Positions 28,201 through 36,091 of a DNA stretch of 64,000 bases are shown in pieces. A program made the translations under genes and the position numbers. Each line of letters starts with the position of its first letter. The first letter of the stretch is position 1. Source of the DNA: Hirschia sp. (lineage in GTDB: Bacteria > Pseudomonadota > Alphaproteobacteria > Caulobacterales > Hyphomonadaceae); assembly GCA_002709235.1 (NCBI GenBank), contig PAQI01000024.1, forward strand, positions 83,581 to 147,580. Direction: 5' to 3'. The notes below the pieces were generated by a model that saw only the letters and a list, made by a program, of their open reading frames with translations, was not told where the DNA came from and made no database searches.

Positions 28201-28716
28201 GTTGAAACGCCTTGCCGTGACCTTACAGTCTCGACAAATAGCGGTGCCATGGCGACAACTGGCTGCCTGTCTGCGTCTGGTCAATGGATCACAACCCGCC
28301 CACCTCAGACAGATCTTGCTGCAGCCACCAGTAATTACAGTGGCGGAGTAGCAGGAATTTCTGAAGATGTAGCCGGAATTCTCTTCAGTCCTGTCAGCGA
28401 ACGGCGCAATCAACGTCACGCACGGACCGAAACCTATGACAGGCTGAGCGACATGATTGGTGCCGGTCGTCCAGTGGCGGTTGCAAATGCAGACGGATCT
28501 CAATCCTTGGTTCGGATCACAACAGCAAGTGATGAATCCCTTCGTCCGGTTTCCGAAGCGCAAGCCATCAAGCAGGCTACCTGCCGGACTGCAGCCTATG
28601 TTACCGTTGCCGAAACCAAGGAGATCACAGCCTGCCTCCAGCCAAATGGATCGTGGCGCACTGTGTCGCGCCGTGGTGGAGCCTACAAGATGCGCACACT
28701 GGCGCGTCTGGGCTAA
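25285..28716 (+). CDS. Large acidic membrane protein with periplasmic SH3-like domain
   Basis: 1143 residues. Residues 1-540 are extremely Asp/Glu-rich and low in complexity, with a recurring [DE]-Y-W motif (SEYWGA, DDYWDH, DDYWED, DEYWDE). One transmembrane helix near 545-567 (LYLAGAASLSTICAVGYFLL). Then a Pro/Ala/Lys linker, an SH3-like domain about 885-942 (VHRLGVIEQANGDRWYVI, VGYAHASDL), and two Cys-pair segments (CRDLTVS...GCL near 975; CRTAAYV...ACL near 1100). Topology is probably acidic half inside, SH3 half in the periplasm. A TTG at 25207 would add 26 residues; MAFWKKSDENG at 25285 looks like the natural start. I know no named homologue. Confidence 0.7.
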   Translation: MAFWKKSDENGALGNKLVRTQPNSEYWGAKAEGEDADTPDMTDIPADSAGTSMFKSVTPTSTQDDHLLEASAYRDDSDEQKDDTIGDAESLAESNEVDEHLAEEVEVPADNEHSDDYWDHDEAVEDETSEAEYATADTEAGDTVPYAAAVEPDFVSEDDYWEDDQPEIATTETNESLGPSTEYDDSDDSSDEYWDEPTEAQKTDISEEPAEYAPQEFEAEAIEEADKIGDYVDEEADTGDVEIATSTSDHGDVTEGYLDDEDNEFADEPQPYQSDADTTVHQAIGDYADADADVDEVAPEDYDASEYDAEESIAGVDNDATEVETVYAADDVIDEAVIEHETASDWQSPSVAYEDDAMDTELETSAEFDDGEYSETETPSHESADDYYGLSEDGDEATGEWSDDADTEYSDTDGEYHDDADDADVEAVAEDTDEATQTDENANIIAWPLNRSDATDDDGDALSDEERTAIASVSDDAEDESAVAFAPPVEDTADFTDEPEYDYRTSAIAGVEADQIKGEDSSEYYYSTAKTEPLTASQTGGGGGRRAALYLAGAASLSTICAVGYFLLQNGDGDDANATIQTTDVTPDSGSPTQTASNETGAVVTPESAKPEAASIPEFDFGSLKTTDADSGDAVTVDEADIIGTQDPVVEKATTGAPKVAERELSGPQVALSIPKADKPAATADTVVEKEVPPTVVMPAPVASPSPKPAPPKTQLADNRTAPIAPKVESKPAPAPSPKPVAPRVPTAQKTPPVSVASAPKVSSQSVTSPVAPRVPAASTLRASSLPAFPGLLSPDSIAAQTLDRLSGANGSLTSAQREKFAQDMHRSFETTRDYERTAVTTAKGDRAVLDFGVSRSQMQTMSVERAANTAQLPIGMQTSSGWYQANGNVPLMLEPSRSAMATTRLAPGVKVHRLGVIEQANGDRWYVIGQDGVIVGYAHASDLSPASASAMTSGSSVLKLPVASTVQQTVMVETPCRDLTVSTNSGAMATTGCLSASGQWITTRPPQTDLAAATSNYSGGVAGISEDVAGILFSPVSERRNQRHARTETYDRLSDMIGAGRPVAVANADGSQSLVRITTASDESLRPVSEAQAIKQATCRTAAYVTVAETKEITACLQPNGSWRTVSRRGGAYKMRTLARLG

Positions 28717-28734
28717 CTAGGTGTGACATTCAAT

Positions 28735-28778
28735 ATATGAAAAAGCCGCTGCACATCACTGCAGCGGCTTTTTCATAT
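28735..28778. terminator. Bidirectional terminator, 19-bp perfect stem
   Basis: Perfect 19-bp inverted repeat with a six-base loop (CATCAC, 28754-28759). A5 on one side and T5 on the other let it work in both directions, ending the acidic-protein transcript and the convergent patatin gene. Confidence 0.93.
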
Positions 28779-28798
28779 GCGCTTGTATAAGCTGAAGA

Positions 28799-29983
28799 TC
28801 AGAAAAACAGATCCTCTTCCGTCACTTCAGTGGAAAGAGAGCACCCCATGCGATAACAGTTGAGGAGATTTTGCGCGCGTCCATTGGCCATGTCGCGCAG
28901 ACCTTCGACAATCTTGTCGATCTCCTGCCCTGTCGCGTTCTGTAGATGCAGATATTTTCGGACATCATCATTTTCGATTTGCACATCGACATGACGAAAG
29001 TTCACAAGCGCCTTCTCACCCACCAGTTCACCATCAAGGCCACCGACCTCGCTGTTCAGGGTCCAGGGTTTGTGGGAATGAGAGATTGATTGCATCACCA
29101 TGATGGTGTTTTTCTGGCTCTCATTGATCATGCCCTTCAGCGCTTCGATCCCCTGCTGGGCCGGGGTCTTGTCGATATAGTCTTCCCAATTGTGCCGGTT
29201 ACGAAATTCGCCTGTGCCAATGGACAGTACAGACAAGTGCTCGGGTCCTGTCTTCCAGTTGAATTTGTAGGACGGCAATGTCGCCACTTTCAACGCAGCG
29301 AGTGCCGGGCAATTATGGCCCGAAATTGCACCATCAACAAAGACTCCCCACTCTTCTTCAAATCCTTCACGGCCATCAGAAATCTTGATCTTCACCGATT
29401 CCAGAAAACTGGGAGCGGCGGTAGAGGCGCGGATCAGGGACTTGAGCGTATAAAGCCTGTTGGGCAACCAAGTCTGACCAGGCCCCGCATCATAATATTT
29501 TGAATCGGGATGATTGGTCAGGATCCAGGCGCTATCAGTATCGATGCGCTTGGCACAGATCAGCAACCCCGTCACAAGTTCAGGCGAACCCAATTTGATC
29601 AGATCACCTTTTGCATCCTTCAAATGTTCATCCAGCTTCTTTTCCAGATGTTTGGCATCAAAGCGGAATTTCAGGATCCCTTTAATCCGGTTTGGCTTGA
29701 ACAGAATCGGGCATAACTCATCATACAGCGCTTTGATCTGGTCCACCGTCCAACCCAGCGCCAGGCCAGTCGCGATGATTGATCCGGTCGACGTACCCGC
29801 AATCAGGTCGAAATGATCTGCCAGGACGGCATCAGGATCTCCCGTGGACTCGCGAAAAATGTCTTCCACTCGCTTCAGAACGCCGAGTGTGACCAATCCC
29901 CGTACACCGCCACCCGCGAGCGACAGAACACGCTTGTGACCCGAATCCGGGTCCAGATGCTCCTTGAGTGTTCGTTTCACCAC
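28799..29983 (-). CDS. Patatin-like phospholipase
   Basis: 394 residues. Serine-Asp dyad lipase: oxyanion-hole GGGVRG at 24-29, nucleophile Ser65 in GTSTGS, and Asp217 in DGA. The following conserved helix STAAPSFL matches patatins. No signal peptide, so cytoplasmic or peripheral. GTG start with AGAGGGG upstream. Resembles the CapV/CBASS effector class in size and motif, but no nucleotide cyclase, Cap2 or Cap3 gene is near, so a defence role is not supported here. Substrate would be membrane phospholipid acyl chains. Confidence 0.85.
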   Translation of the reverse strand: MVKRTLKEHLDPDSGHKRVLSLAGGGVRGLVTLGVLKRVEDIFRESTGDPDAVLADHFDLIAGTSTGSIIATGLALGWTVDQIKALYDELCPILFKPNRIKGILKFRFDAKHLEKKLDEHLKDAKGDLIKLGSPELVTGLLICAKRIDTDSAWILTNHPDSKYYDAGPGQTWLPNRLYTLKSLIRASTAAPSFLESVKIKISDGREGFEEEWGVFVDGAISGHNCPALAALKVATLPSYKFNWKTGPEHLSVLSIGTGEFRNRHNWEDYIDKTPAQQGIEALKGMINESQKNTIMVMQSISHSHKPWTLNSEVGGLDGELVGEKALVNFRHVDVQIENDDVRKYLHLQNATGQEIDKIVEGLRDMANGRAQNLLNCYRMGCSLSTEVTEEDLFF

Positions 29984-30090
29984 CGAACCGACCCCTCTTA
30001 CATGCCCCTGTTAACGCTATAGCAAGGCCGCAGTACACTTGACCATCTTCTTCGCCTATATGGCTTCTTTAGGGTAGAATGTGTGCTGTT

Positions 30091-30444
30091 TCAGCCGATA
30101 ACGTCAAAGCGCCGCTTGTCGAATATGCGCAAGACCTGAGACAGTTCATGGCCCCGTTTGAGAATCTGACCCGTAGCATTGATGACGGCATACGCCCCCT
30201 GCCTTCGCGCGAGGTCCGGGCGTTTTTCAATGACATAGCTTGGCGCTTCCGATGAACGGCGAAATATCGAGAACACTGCCCTGTCCTTCAATCCGTCAAT
30301 GGCATAATCGCGCCACTCACCTGCCGACACCATGCGGCCATACACCCTTAAAATCTGATCGAGTTCTTTTCGTTGAAACCAGATGGTCGGCTTTATCTTC
30401 TGTAATTTCTGCTTGTCCGATACTTGCGAATGCAGTTGATTCAT
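30091..30444 (-). CDS. DUF2794 protein
   Basis: 117 residues. DUF2794 is a small family almost confined to alphaproteobacteria. Features: FQRKELDQILRVYGRMVSAGEWRDYAIDGL, FSIFRRSSEAPSYVIEKRP, and a C-terminal ILKRGHELSQVLRIFDKR. No function known. ATG 30444 has AAGGA eight bases upstream. Confidence 0.82.
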   Translation of the reverse strand: MNQLHSQVSDKQKLQKIKPTIWFQRKELDQILRVYGRMVSAGEWRDYAIDGLKDRAVFSIFRRSSEAPSYVIEKRPDLARRQGAYAVINATGQILKRGHELSQVLRIFDKRRFDVIG

Positions 30445-30566
30445 CACAATTCCTTCTCGTCCGGGCGTAAATTCGTAATATGGATACGAATTAATGCTTC
30501 AAGTCCCGAATTGACGCAGTTTTAGCCTGAACAGCTCTTCCATTTACCCGAATCTCATCCCACATT

Positions 30567-30662
30567 AAATGCGTCAGGCGGATCAGGGACGAAACCGGCC
30601 TTGGACCTAACAGCCCCCCAGCCCCCCCGAGGCTACTTCCACCAGATCTGCCTGACGCATTT
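30567..30662. repeat. Long inverted repeat around a C-rich spacer
   Basis: Arms at 30567-30584 and 30645-30662 (AAATGCGTCAGGC plus GATC, one mismatch) are separated by 60 bases containing two C runs. It lies in the 411-base gap between DUF2794 and the ABC operon, where I find no gene. Could form an 18-bp hairpin RNA or be a decayed mobile-element pair of ends. Confidence 0.4.
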
Positions 30663-30855
30663 TGCCAGACAATCCATCCATGACATTTAGTCAGCTCCTG
30701 ACATTCCTTGGCAAGCCCTTGCGGTGAGCATTTGTCAGAACGATCAAAACTGATCGAATTAAGGACATGTCATGTGGATCCTTCTTTGATTAATCGAGCA
30801 ATCGCGTTAAGCCTGCTCTCGCTTGCAAGGGACGCTGCGCGGAAGAAGTAAATGC

Positions 30856-31599
30856 ATGGACCTGCTTAAAGTTGACCGGCTTGTAAAACGTTTTGGCGCA
30901 GGCGCGAATCTCAAACATGCGGTTCGCGGCGTCAGCTTCACCGTACCTCGTGGAGAGGTGCTGGCTTTTCTGGGTCCCAATGGCGCAGGCAAGTCCACAA
31001 CCATGCGCATGGTCACCGGATATCTGGAGCCAGATAGTGGCGATGCATTGATTGCCGGTGCCTCGATCACGCAGGAGCGCCGCGATGCTCAGCTTTCCCT
31101 GGGCTATCTGGCCGAAGGCGCGCCTCTATATGGCGACCTGACAGCGCGCGCCTTCCTGATCTTTCTGGCGGGTGCCCATGGGCTGACCAAATCCCAGACG
31201 CGCTGGGCTCTGGACCGGGTGATACAGGATGCACGGATTGATAAAGTAATAGACAGGCCAATCGAGACATTGTCGAAGGGGTATAAACGCCGGGTTGGAC
31301 TGGCAGGCGCGCTGATCCATGATCCGCCTGTGCTGGTGCTGGACGAGCCCACTGACGGGCTTGACCCCAATCAGAAACAGGCTGTGCGTCAGCTGATCGC
31401 GCGCATGTCCGAAGACAAGGCAATCCTGATATCCACCCACCAGCTGGATGAGGTCTCCGCCATGTGCCATCGCGCCGTGGTGATCGATGGCGGCTCGATC
31501 GTAGCTGACGGAGCGCCCGCGGAACTGATACGTCAGTCGGGTGCTGATACGCTGGAAGGCGCATTCCAGACGCTGACCCGGGAAGAAATCATCTCATGA
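30856..31599 (+). CDS. ABC transporter ATPase (GldA-type)
   Basis: 247 residues. Walker A GPNGAGKST (40-48), signature LSKGYKRRVGLA, Walker B VLVLDEPTDGLD, H-loop STHQLDE. Belongs to the ABC-2 export group and, with the next two genes, matches the GldA-GldF-GldG triad. ATG 30856 follows GGAAGAAG. Its stop overlaps the permease start by four bases (ATGA). Confidence 0.88.
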   Translation: MDLLKVDRLVKRFGAGANLKHAVRGVSFTVPRGEVLAFLGPNGAGKSTTMRMVTGYLEPDSGDALIAGASITQERRDAQLSLGYLAEGAPLYGDLTARAFLIFLAGAHGLTKSQTRWALDRVIQDARIDKVIDRPIETLSKGYKRRVGLAGALIHDPPVLVLDEPTDGLDPNQKQAVRQLIARMSEDKAILISTHQLDEVSAMCHRAVVIDGGSIVADGAPAELIRQSGADTLEGAFQTLTREEIIS

Positions 31600-32441
31600 C
31601 GCAGGCTCAGTCCGAAACCATGGGCGCAAACCTGAAGACGCCCCCACTGTCTGTGTCGCCAGACAACCATCCACATATGGGCGCCGAGTCGCGTAGACGG
31701 TCGACCATTGCCGCCATGACCTCAATTTTCGGTCGCGAGTTGCGAGCCTATTTCTACACGCCACTGGCCTATGTGTTCATTTCAGTATTCCTGTTGGCGC
31801 TGGGAGCCTTCACCTTCGAGATCGGACGTTTCTTTGATGCCAATCGTGCTGATCTGTCGATCTTCTTCCTGTTCCACCCCTGGCTCTACCTGGTGTTCCT
31901 GCCTGCCGTGTCCATGCGATTATGGGCAGAGGAGATACGCGCAGGAACGCTCGAACTGTTATTGACCCTGCCTGCGCCTGTGTGGTCGCTGGTGGTTGGC
32001 AAGTTTCTGGCGGGATGGGCCGTGGCAGGGGCGGCACTTTTATTAACCACCCCGATGTGGATTACGGTCAACTATCTGGGATCACCCGATAATGCCGCCA
32101 TTGCGCTGGCCTATCTGATGAGTTTCCTGATGGCTGGCGGTTACGTGGCGATGTCCACGGCTTTGTCTGCGCTGGCGGGCAATCAGGTTGTGGCCTTCGT
32201 GTTGGCGGTGACAACCGGATTTGTATTCACAGCCATGGGACTGCCACTGGTAGCATCCGGGGTGGCGGAATTGTTCGGACCCACCGCAGCGGAAACCACG
32301 CGATTATTTTCCTTCCTCACCCATTTTGAAGCCGCGCAACGTGGCGTCCTGGAATTGCGTGCCCTGCTCTTTTATGTCGGCGTGATCGTACTCTGGCTGG
32401 GCCTCAACACGCTTTGGGTGTCACGGCGGAGGGCGAACTGA
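31596..32441 (+). CDS. ABC-2 permease (GldF-type)
   Basis: 281 residues. An N-terminal cytoplasmic stretch of about 50 residues, then six transmembrane helices; LRAYFYTPLAYVFISVFLLALG and RLWAEEIRAGTLELLLTLPA are characteristic of the GldF/NosY-like permease family. Overlaps its neighbours at both ends. The first Met of the open frame is used because of coupling; a later Met (MTSIFGRELRAYF) is also possible. Confidence 0.85.
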   Translation: MTQAQSETMGANLKTPPLSVSPDNHPHMGAESRRRSTIAAMTSIFGRELRAYFYTPLAYVFISVFLLALGAFTFEIGRFFDANRADLSIFFLFHPWLYLVFLPAVSMRLWAEEIRAGTLELLLTLPAPVWSLVVGKFLAGWAVAGAALLLTTPMWITVNYLGSPDNAAIALAYLMSFLMAGGYVAMSTALSALAGNQVVAFVLAVTTGFVFTAMGLPLVASGVAELFGPTAAETTRLFSFLTHFEAAQRGVLELRALLFYVGVIVLWLGLNTLWVSRRRAN

Positions 32442-34315
32442 TGGGGCCGCGTGGTTTCACATTTCTGGCATCCTTGATGTCTCTGGCGATCTTTGCCGGC
32501 CTGAATATCGCCGCACAGAACTGGCTTTCGCCTGCGCGGCTGGATATGACGCAGAACCATCTCTACACGCTGTCTGATGCAGCACGCGAGGTAACGCAGG
32601 ATCTGAGCGAACCGGTCGAGCTGGAGCTGGTCTATTCGCGCCAGCTTGCCGCGGAATTTCCTGACATTCGCGCCTATGGTGCGCGCGTGAGAGAGCTGCT
32701 GACCGAGATCTCCGCCCGCAGCAATGGCAATGTGCGCATTGTCGAGACCGACCCCGCCCCCTTCACACCGGATGAAGACAGGATCACGGATGCCGGTCTG
32801 GAATCGGCACCGACAGCCAAGGGGGACCCCCTGTATTTCGGCATTATCGGGCGCAATTCTGTCGATGACCAGATCATCATTCCATTCCTGGAACCCCAAC
32901 GCGAAGCGCTGTTGGAATACGATCTAGTCAAGCTGATCTCGCAGCTGGATGATCCCACGCCTCCGCGTGTTGGAATAATCACAGATCTACGCAGCCTGAC
33001 CGGATATGGACGCAATGCGCGCGACCCTTATATCCTGCGGGAAATGGCGCGCAGTTTCGAGATCGAGCAGATCCCCGAAAATTTTCAGGTTCTGCCCCGG
33101 GATCTCGACGCGATCATGATCATCCACCCCCCTGAACTGACTTTGCGCCAGCAATATGAGCTGGACCAGTTCATTTTGCGCGGCGGGCATGCCCTGATTG
33201 CGCTGGATCCTGCATCGCGCAGCGTCCTGACATCGCGCGGCCGGCGCACCCGCTTGTCATCCGGACTGGGCAAGGTAGAGACAACCCTTGGCCTGTTACC
33301 CTTGCATGACGTTGTGATAGATCGCGAAATCGGCCTTCCAGTTGAGCGTATCGAGAATGGTCGTCGCATTGTCGAGGCCCAGCCCCTGTTCATTGCGCCA
33401 CCTCCTGCGAACATGTCCAAGACGGACCCTGTGACGACAGAGCTGAGCCGATCCATCAATTTCGGGGCAGCCGGTCGGCTGGTAGCTACCCCACCCATGG
33501 AAGCCAGCTTTGAACCGCTGATCTGGACATCTGACGACGCCGCTCTGATCTCATCCCAGAAAGGCGGACGGGATCTGGCACCGCGTGACCTGCTGACCGA
33601 TTATGCGGCAATCGGTGAAAGCCAGGTACTGGCCGGGCGCCTGTCGGGTCGTTTCACATCCACGTTTACCGCCGATGACATTCCGCCGATAAAGATACCC
33701 GATGACCCGGTTGAGGCACGACTTTTGAACATTCCTGAAGTGCTGCCTGAGCACCTGGCCACGGCCGAAGCGGATGCTCAGATCATTCTAGTGAGCGACG
33801 CTGACCTTTTTTCTGATGAGTTCTATATTAGCCCGGCCAATGACACCCCCGCAGCCGACAATGCCGCCTTCGTCCTGAATGCAATGGATAATCTGGCGGG
33901 TGACGCTGCCCTGGTCCGGCTACGCTCACGCGCCCCCTCGTCGCGGTCCATGACACGTATTGACGGAATGAGGGACGAGGCGCGCAACCGTCTCTACGAA
34001 GAACAATCTGTTCTCGAAGACCAGTTGGCGGCTACCGAAGCGCGACTGGAAGAGCTGAAAGCGCAAGGCGCGGCTGGCGGCTTCCTGTCGCAGTCTCGTA
34101 ACCTGGATGAAGCCCAGGCCGAGGAAATGGCCCGCTTTCGTGCCGATGCCATCGACATTCGTGACCGACTGCGTGGTATCGAACGTGCCTTTCGCGCAGA
34201 CATAGACCGACTTGAACAACGCATCGTTTTCTTCAACATGTGGCTTCCGCCGATTCTGACAGCATTGCTCGGCATGCTGGTCGTCTTCTGGCGCGCTCGC
34301 AGGAAGGGACGATAG
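32441..34315 (+). CDS. GldG-type ABC-associated substrate-binding/accessory protein
   Basis: 624 residues. N-terminal signal anchor (TFLASLMSLAIFAGLNI), DMTQNHLYTLSDAAREV, then a large extracytoplasmic domain with the GldG/ABC-type uncharacterised family pattern (LDPASRS, LIPE region, VVSDADLFSD), a coiled coil about 505-590, and a C-terminal transmembrane helix. One-base overlap (TGATG) with the permease stop. In Bacteroidetes GldG is needed for gliding; in alphaproteobacteria its role is unknown and motility is not implied. Confidence 0.8.
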   Translation: MGPRGFTFLASLMSLAIFAGLNIAAQNWLSPARLDMTQNHLYTLSDAAREVTQDLSEPVELELVYSRQLAAEFPDIRAYGARVRELLTEISARSNGNVRIVETDPAPFTPDEDRITDAGLESAPTAKGDPLYFGIIGRNSVDDQIIIPFLEPQREALLEYDLVKLISQLDDPTPPRVGIITDLRSLTGYGRNARDPYILREMARSFEIEQIPENFQVLPRDLDAIMIIHPPELTLRQQYELDQFILRGGHALIALDPASRSVLTSRGRRTRLSSGLGKVETTLGLLPLHDVVIDREIGLPVERIENGRRIVEAQPLFIAPPPANMSKTDPVTTELSRSINFGAAGRLVATPPMEASFEPLIWTSDDAALISSQKGGRDLAPRDLLTDYAAIGESQVLAGRLSGRFTSTFTADDIPPIKIPDDPVEARLLNIPEVLPEHLATAEADAQIILVSDADLFSDEFYISPANDTPAADNAAFVLNAMDNLAGDAALVRLRSRAPSSRSMTRIDGMRDEARNRLYEEQSVLEDQLAATEARLEELKAQGAAGGFLSQSRNLDEAQAEEMARFRADAIDIRDRLRGIERAFRADIDRLEQRIVFFNMWLPPILTALLGMLVVFWRARRKGR

Positions 34316-35356
34316 ATGGCGCAAGCCTCCACGCGGAAGAGAAACCTGATGGTGCTGGCAGGCGTAACAGCCATTGCCGCACTGATGGGCATGTTGTCCA
34401 TGCTGGACTTTTCCCGCCATGAACAGGCCGAGGAGATTGGCCAGATCGTCCTGCCGCAATTCGAGGCGGATGTGACGCGGGCTGACCGGATCACCGTTAA
34501 GACTGCCGAAGAATCCTACACGCTGAGCCGCGATGCGGATGAATGGCTGATGGAGGAAAAGGGCCGCTATCCGATCAAGCTTTCCATGCTGGCAGACCTC
34601 TCTGAAGCCCTGGCGGCCATGACCTATTCTCGCGAGATGACGCGCGATCCCCGAAAATTCGACCAATTGGGCCTGGGAGACCCCGAGACAGGCGGTGCAG
34701 GCGCCCATATGACGGTGTGGAATGTCCAGAACGAAGAGATTGTCGACCTGATTGTCGGCTTCAAGAATGAAGGGGTGTTTGTCAGGCGTCCTGATGAAAC
34801 ACGCGCATGGGCAGTCGATACCATCTCATTCCCACCCCTTCAGCGGGCTGCACGCTGGCTTGATCTGGATGTGGTGCAGATCGCGGCGGACAATATTGCC
34901 AAGGTGGAAATAGAAACCGGTGCTGACCCTATCTACACGTTGGATGCCAAACCGGAATTACCCGGTGAGTTCGTGCTGGGTGCGCCCTACCAGGACAAGG
35001 AACTTGTGGCGGACTATGCGCCAAATGCGCCCGGTGCCGCGATGACAGGCTTTGCGCCTCTGGATGTCGTCCCCATGGACAATATGCACGGCAGCTATAC
35101 GGGGCGTCACCGGGTCTACACCCATGACGGGCTCGTCATCGAAGCCGAATTGTTCGTCGGGGATGATGGCAAGTTCTGGGTGGCTTTTTCGGAAGGTATT
35201 GAAGCAGAAACGCCCCAGGCACAGGAAAAGCTGGACGAGATCGAATCTCGAGTGGCCGGCTGGGCGTTTCAGATCTCACGGCTTGATTATTCGATCCTGC
35301 AGACCCGCATCACCGATCTGGTAGCTGATCCGCAAGGCGTTCTAACTGACAAATAA
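34316..35356 (+). CDS. DUF4340 protein of the GldAFG-type operon
   Basis: 346 residues. Signal-anchor helix about residues 10-30, then a DUF4340 extracytoplasmic domain (DEWLMEEKGRYPIKLSMLADLSEALAAMTYSREMTRDP is the family opening). DUF4340 proteins accompany GldG in ABC export operons. Starts one base after the GldG stop, and the four genes form one operon. Role unknown. Confidence 0.82.
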   Translation: MAQASTRKRNLMVLAGVTAIAALMGMLSMLDFSRHEQAEEIGQIVLPQFEADVTRADRITVKTAEESYTLSRDADEWLMEEKGRYPIKLSMLADLSEALAAMTYSREMTRDPRKFDQLGLGDPETGGAGAHMTVWNVQNEEIVDLIVGFKNEGVFVRRPDETRAWAVDTISFPPLQRAARWLDLDVVQIAADNIAKVEIETGADPIYTLDAKPELPGEFVLGAPYQDKELVADYAPNAPGAAMTGFAPLDVVPMDNMHGSYTGRHRVYTHDGLVIEAELFVGDDGKFWVAFSEGIEAETPQAQEKLDEIESRVAGWAFQISRLDYSILQTRITDLVADPQGVLTDK

Positions 35357-35368
35357 AGCGTGGCACGA

Positions 35369-36052
35369 CTAACCGAATATCCTCTGCAATACGCCCAGAA
35401 CGCCCGTGAATTTCAGGCCCGCATCCGTGACGGCCAGAACCAGACACACACCATCTTCATCCGCGACCGGCCGGTGCATGACATCTGAATCTGCAACGGA
35501 CAACTCACCCGGCCCGTAAGACCCGCGCTCATCTGAAAATCCGCCCTGAAGACAGAGTGTATATTCGCTACCGCCATGCGTATGAAGCGGTACACCCTGC
35601 CCCGGTTGCAGACGGATGATCTGGACATGGGTATCGCCTCCCAGATCCAGATCCATCGAGCGAATACCGGGCCCCGCAAATTTCCAGTCGCGGCTTCCCG
35701 TTTGTTCAAGCACGATCTCGCGCAGTGGATCAGGTAGGCGGATGATCTCGTCCAGCGCTGATACCGCTGAACTCGCCGCCTTGCGTTGCGCTGCGGGCCG
35801 AGATTCCGGTAGGGCGTCGATGCGCGCCATGACGGTTTCCAGTGCATCGGCAGCGATACTTGCGGGAACCTCCATTTCCAGCAGGGCACCGCTAACGATA
35901 TCGGCCTGTGCACCAATATCAGGCTTCATCGCAACCATTGTATCGACAAGCAGGGCCACGCCCGGATCGGCGCGACCTGCCATCAGGGCATCACGATCAT
36001 TCTTTTCAAGTCTGTTGAGAATGTCAGGCGTCATTCTTCTTCCAACTTTCAT
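35369..36052 (-). CDS. ChrR-like cupin anti-sigma factor lacking the N-terminal zinc ligands
   Basis: 227 residues. The C-terminal half is a ChrR-type cupin (HTHGGSEYTLCLQGGFSDERGSYGPGE; His pair and Glu visible). In classical ChrR the first 85 residues form a zinc anti-sigma domain with an H-x3-C-x2-C site; here that region has no His or Cys (VDTMVAMKPDIGAQADIV). So the fold may be kept without zinc. Directly downstream of an ECF sigma gene by 39 bases, as in rpoE-chrR pairs that answer to singlet oxygen or photo-oxidative stress. Confidence 0.82.
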   Translation of the reverse strand: MKVGRRMTPDILNRLEKNDRDALMAGRADPGVALLVDTMVAMKPDIGAQADIVSGALLEMEVPASIAADALETVMARIDALPESRPAAQRKAASSAVSALDEIIRLPDPLREIVLEQTGSRDWKFAGPGIRSMDLDLGGDTHVQIIRLQPGQGVPLHTHGGSEYTLCLQGGFSDERGSYGPGELSVADSDVMHRPVADEDGVCLVLAVTDAGLKFTGVLGVLQRIFG

Positions 36053-36091
36053 TCGCGCCGACCTTTGATTTCAAGGCTGAACAGGCGCATT

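Noticed and set aside
28799-29983. Patatin gene as a CBASS (CapV) effector
   Set aside because: Motifs fit patatin, but no CD-NTase, E1/E2 or JAB protein gene is within 10 kb on either side.
30679-30726. 15-codon frame after the inverted repeat
   Set aside because: No ribosome site and nothing else to support translation.
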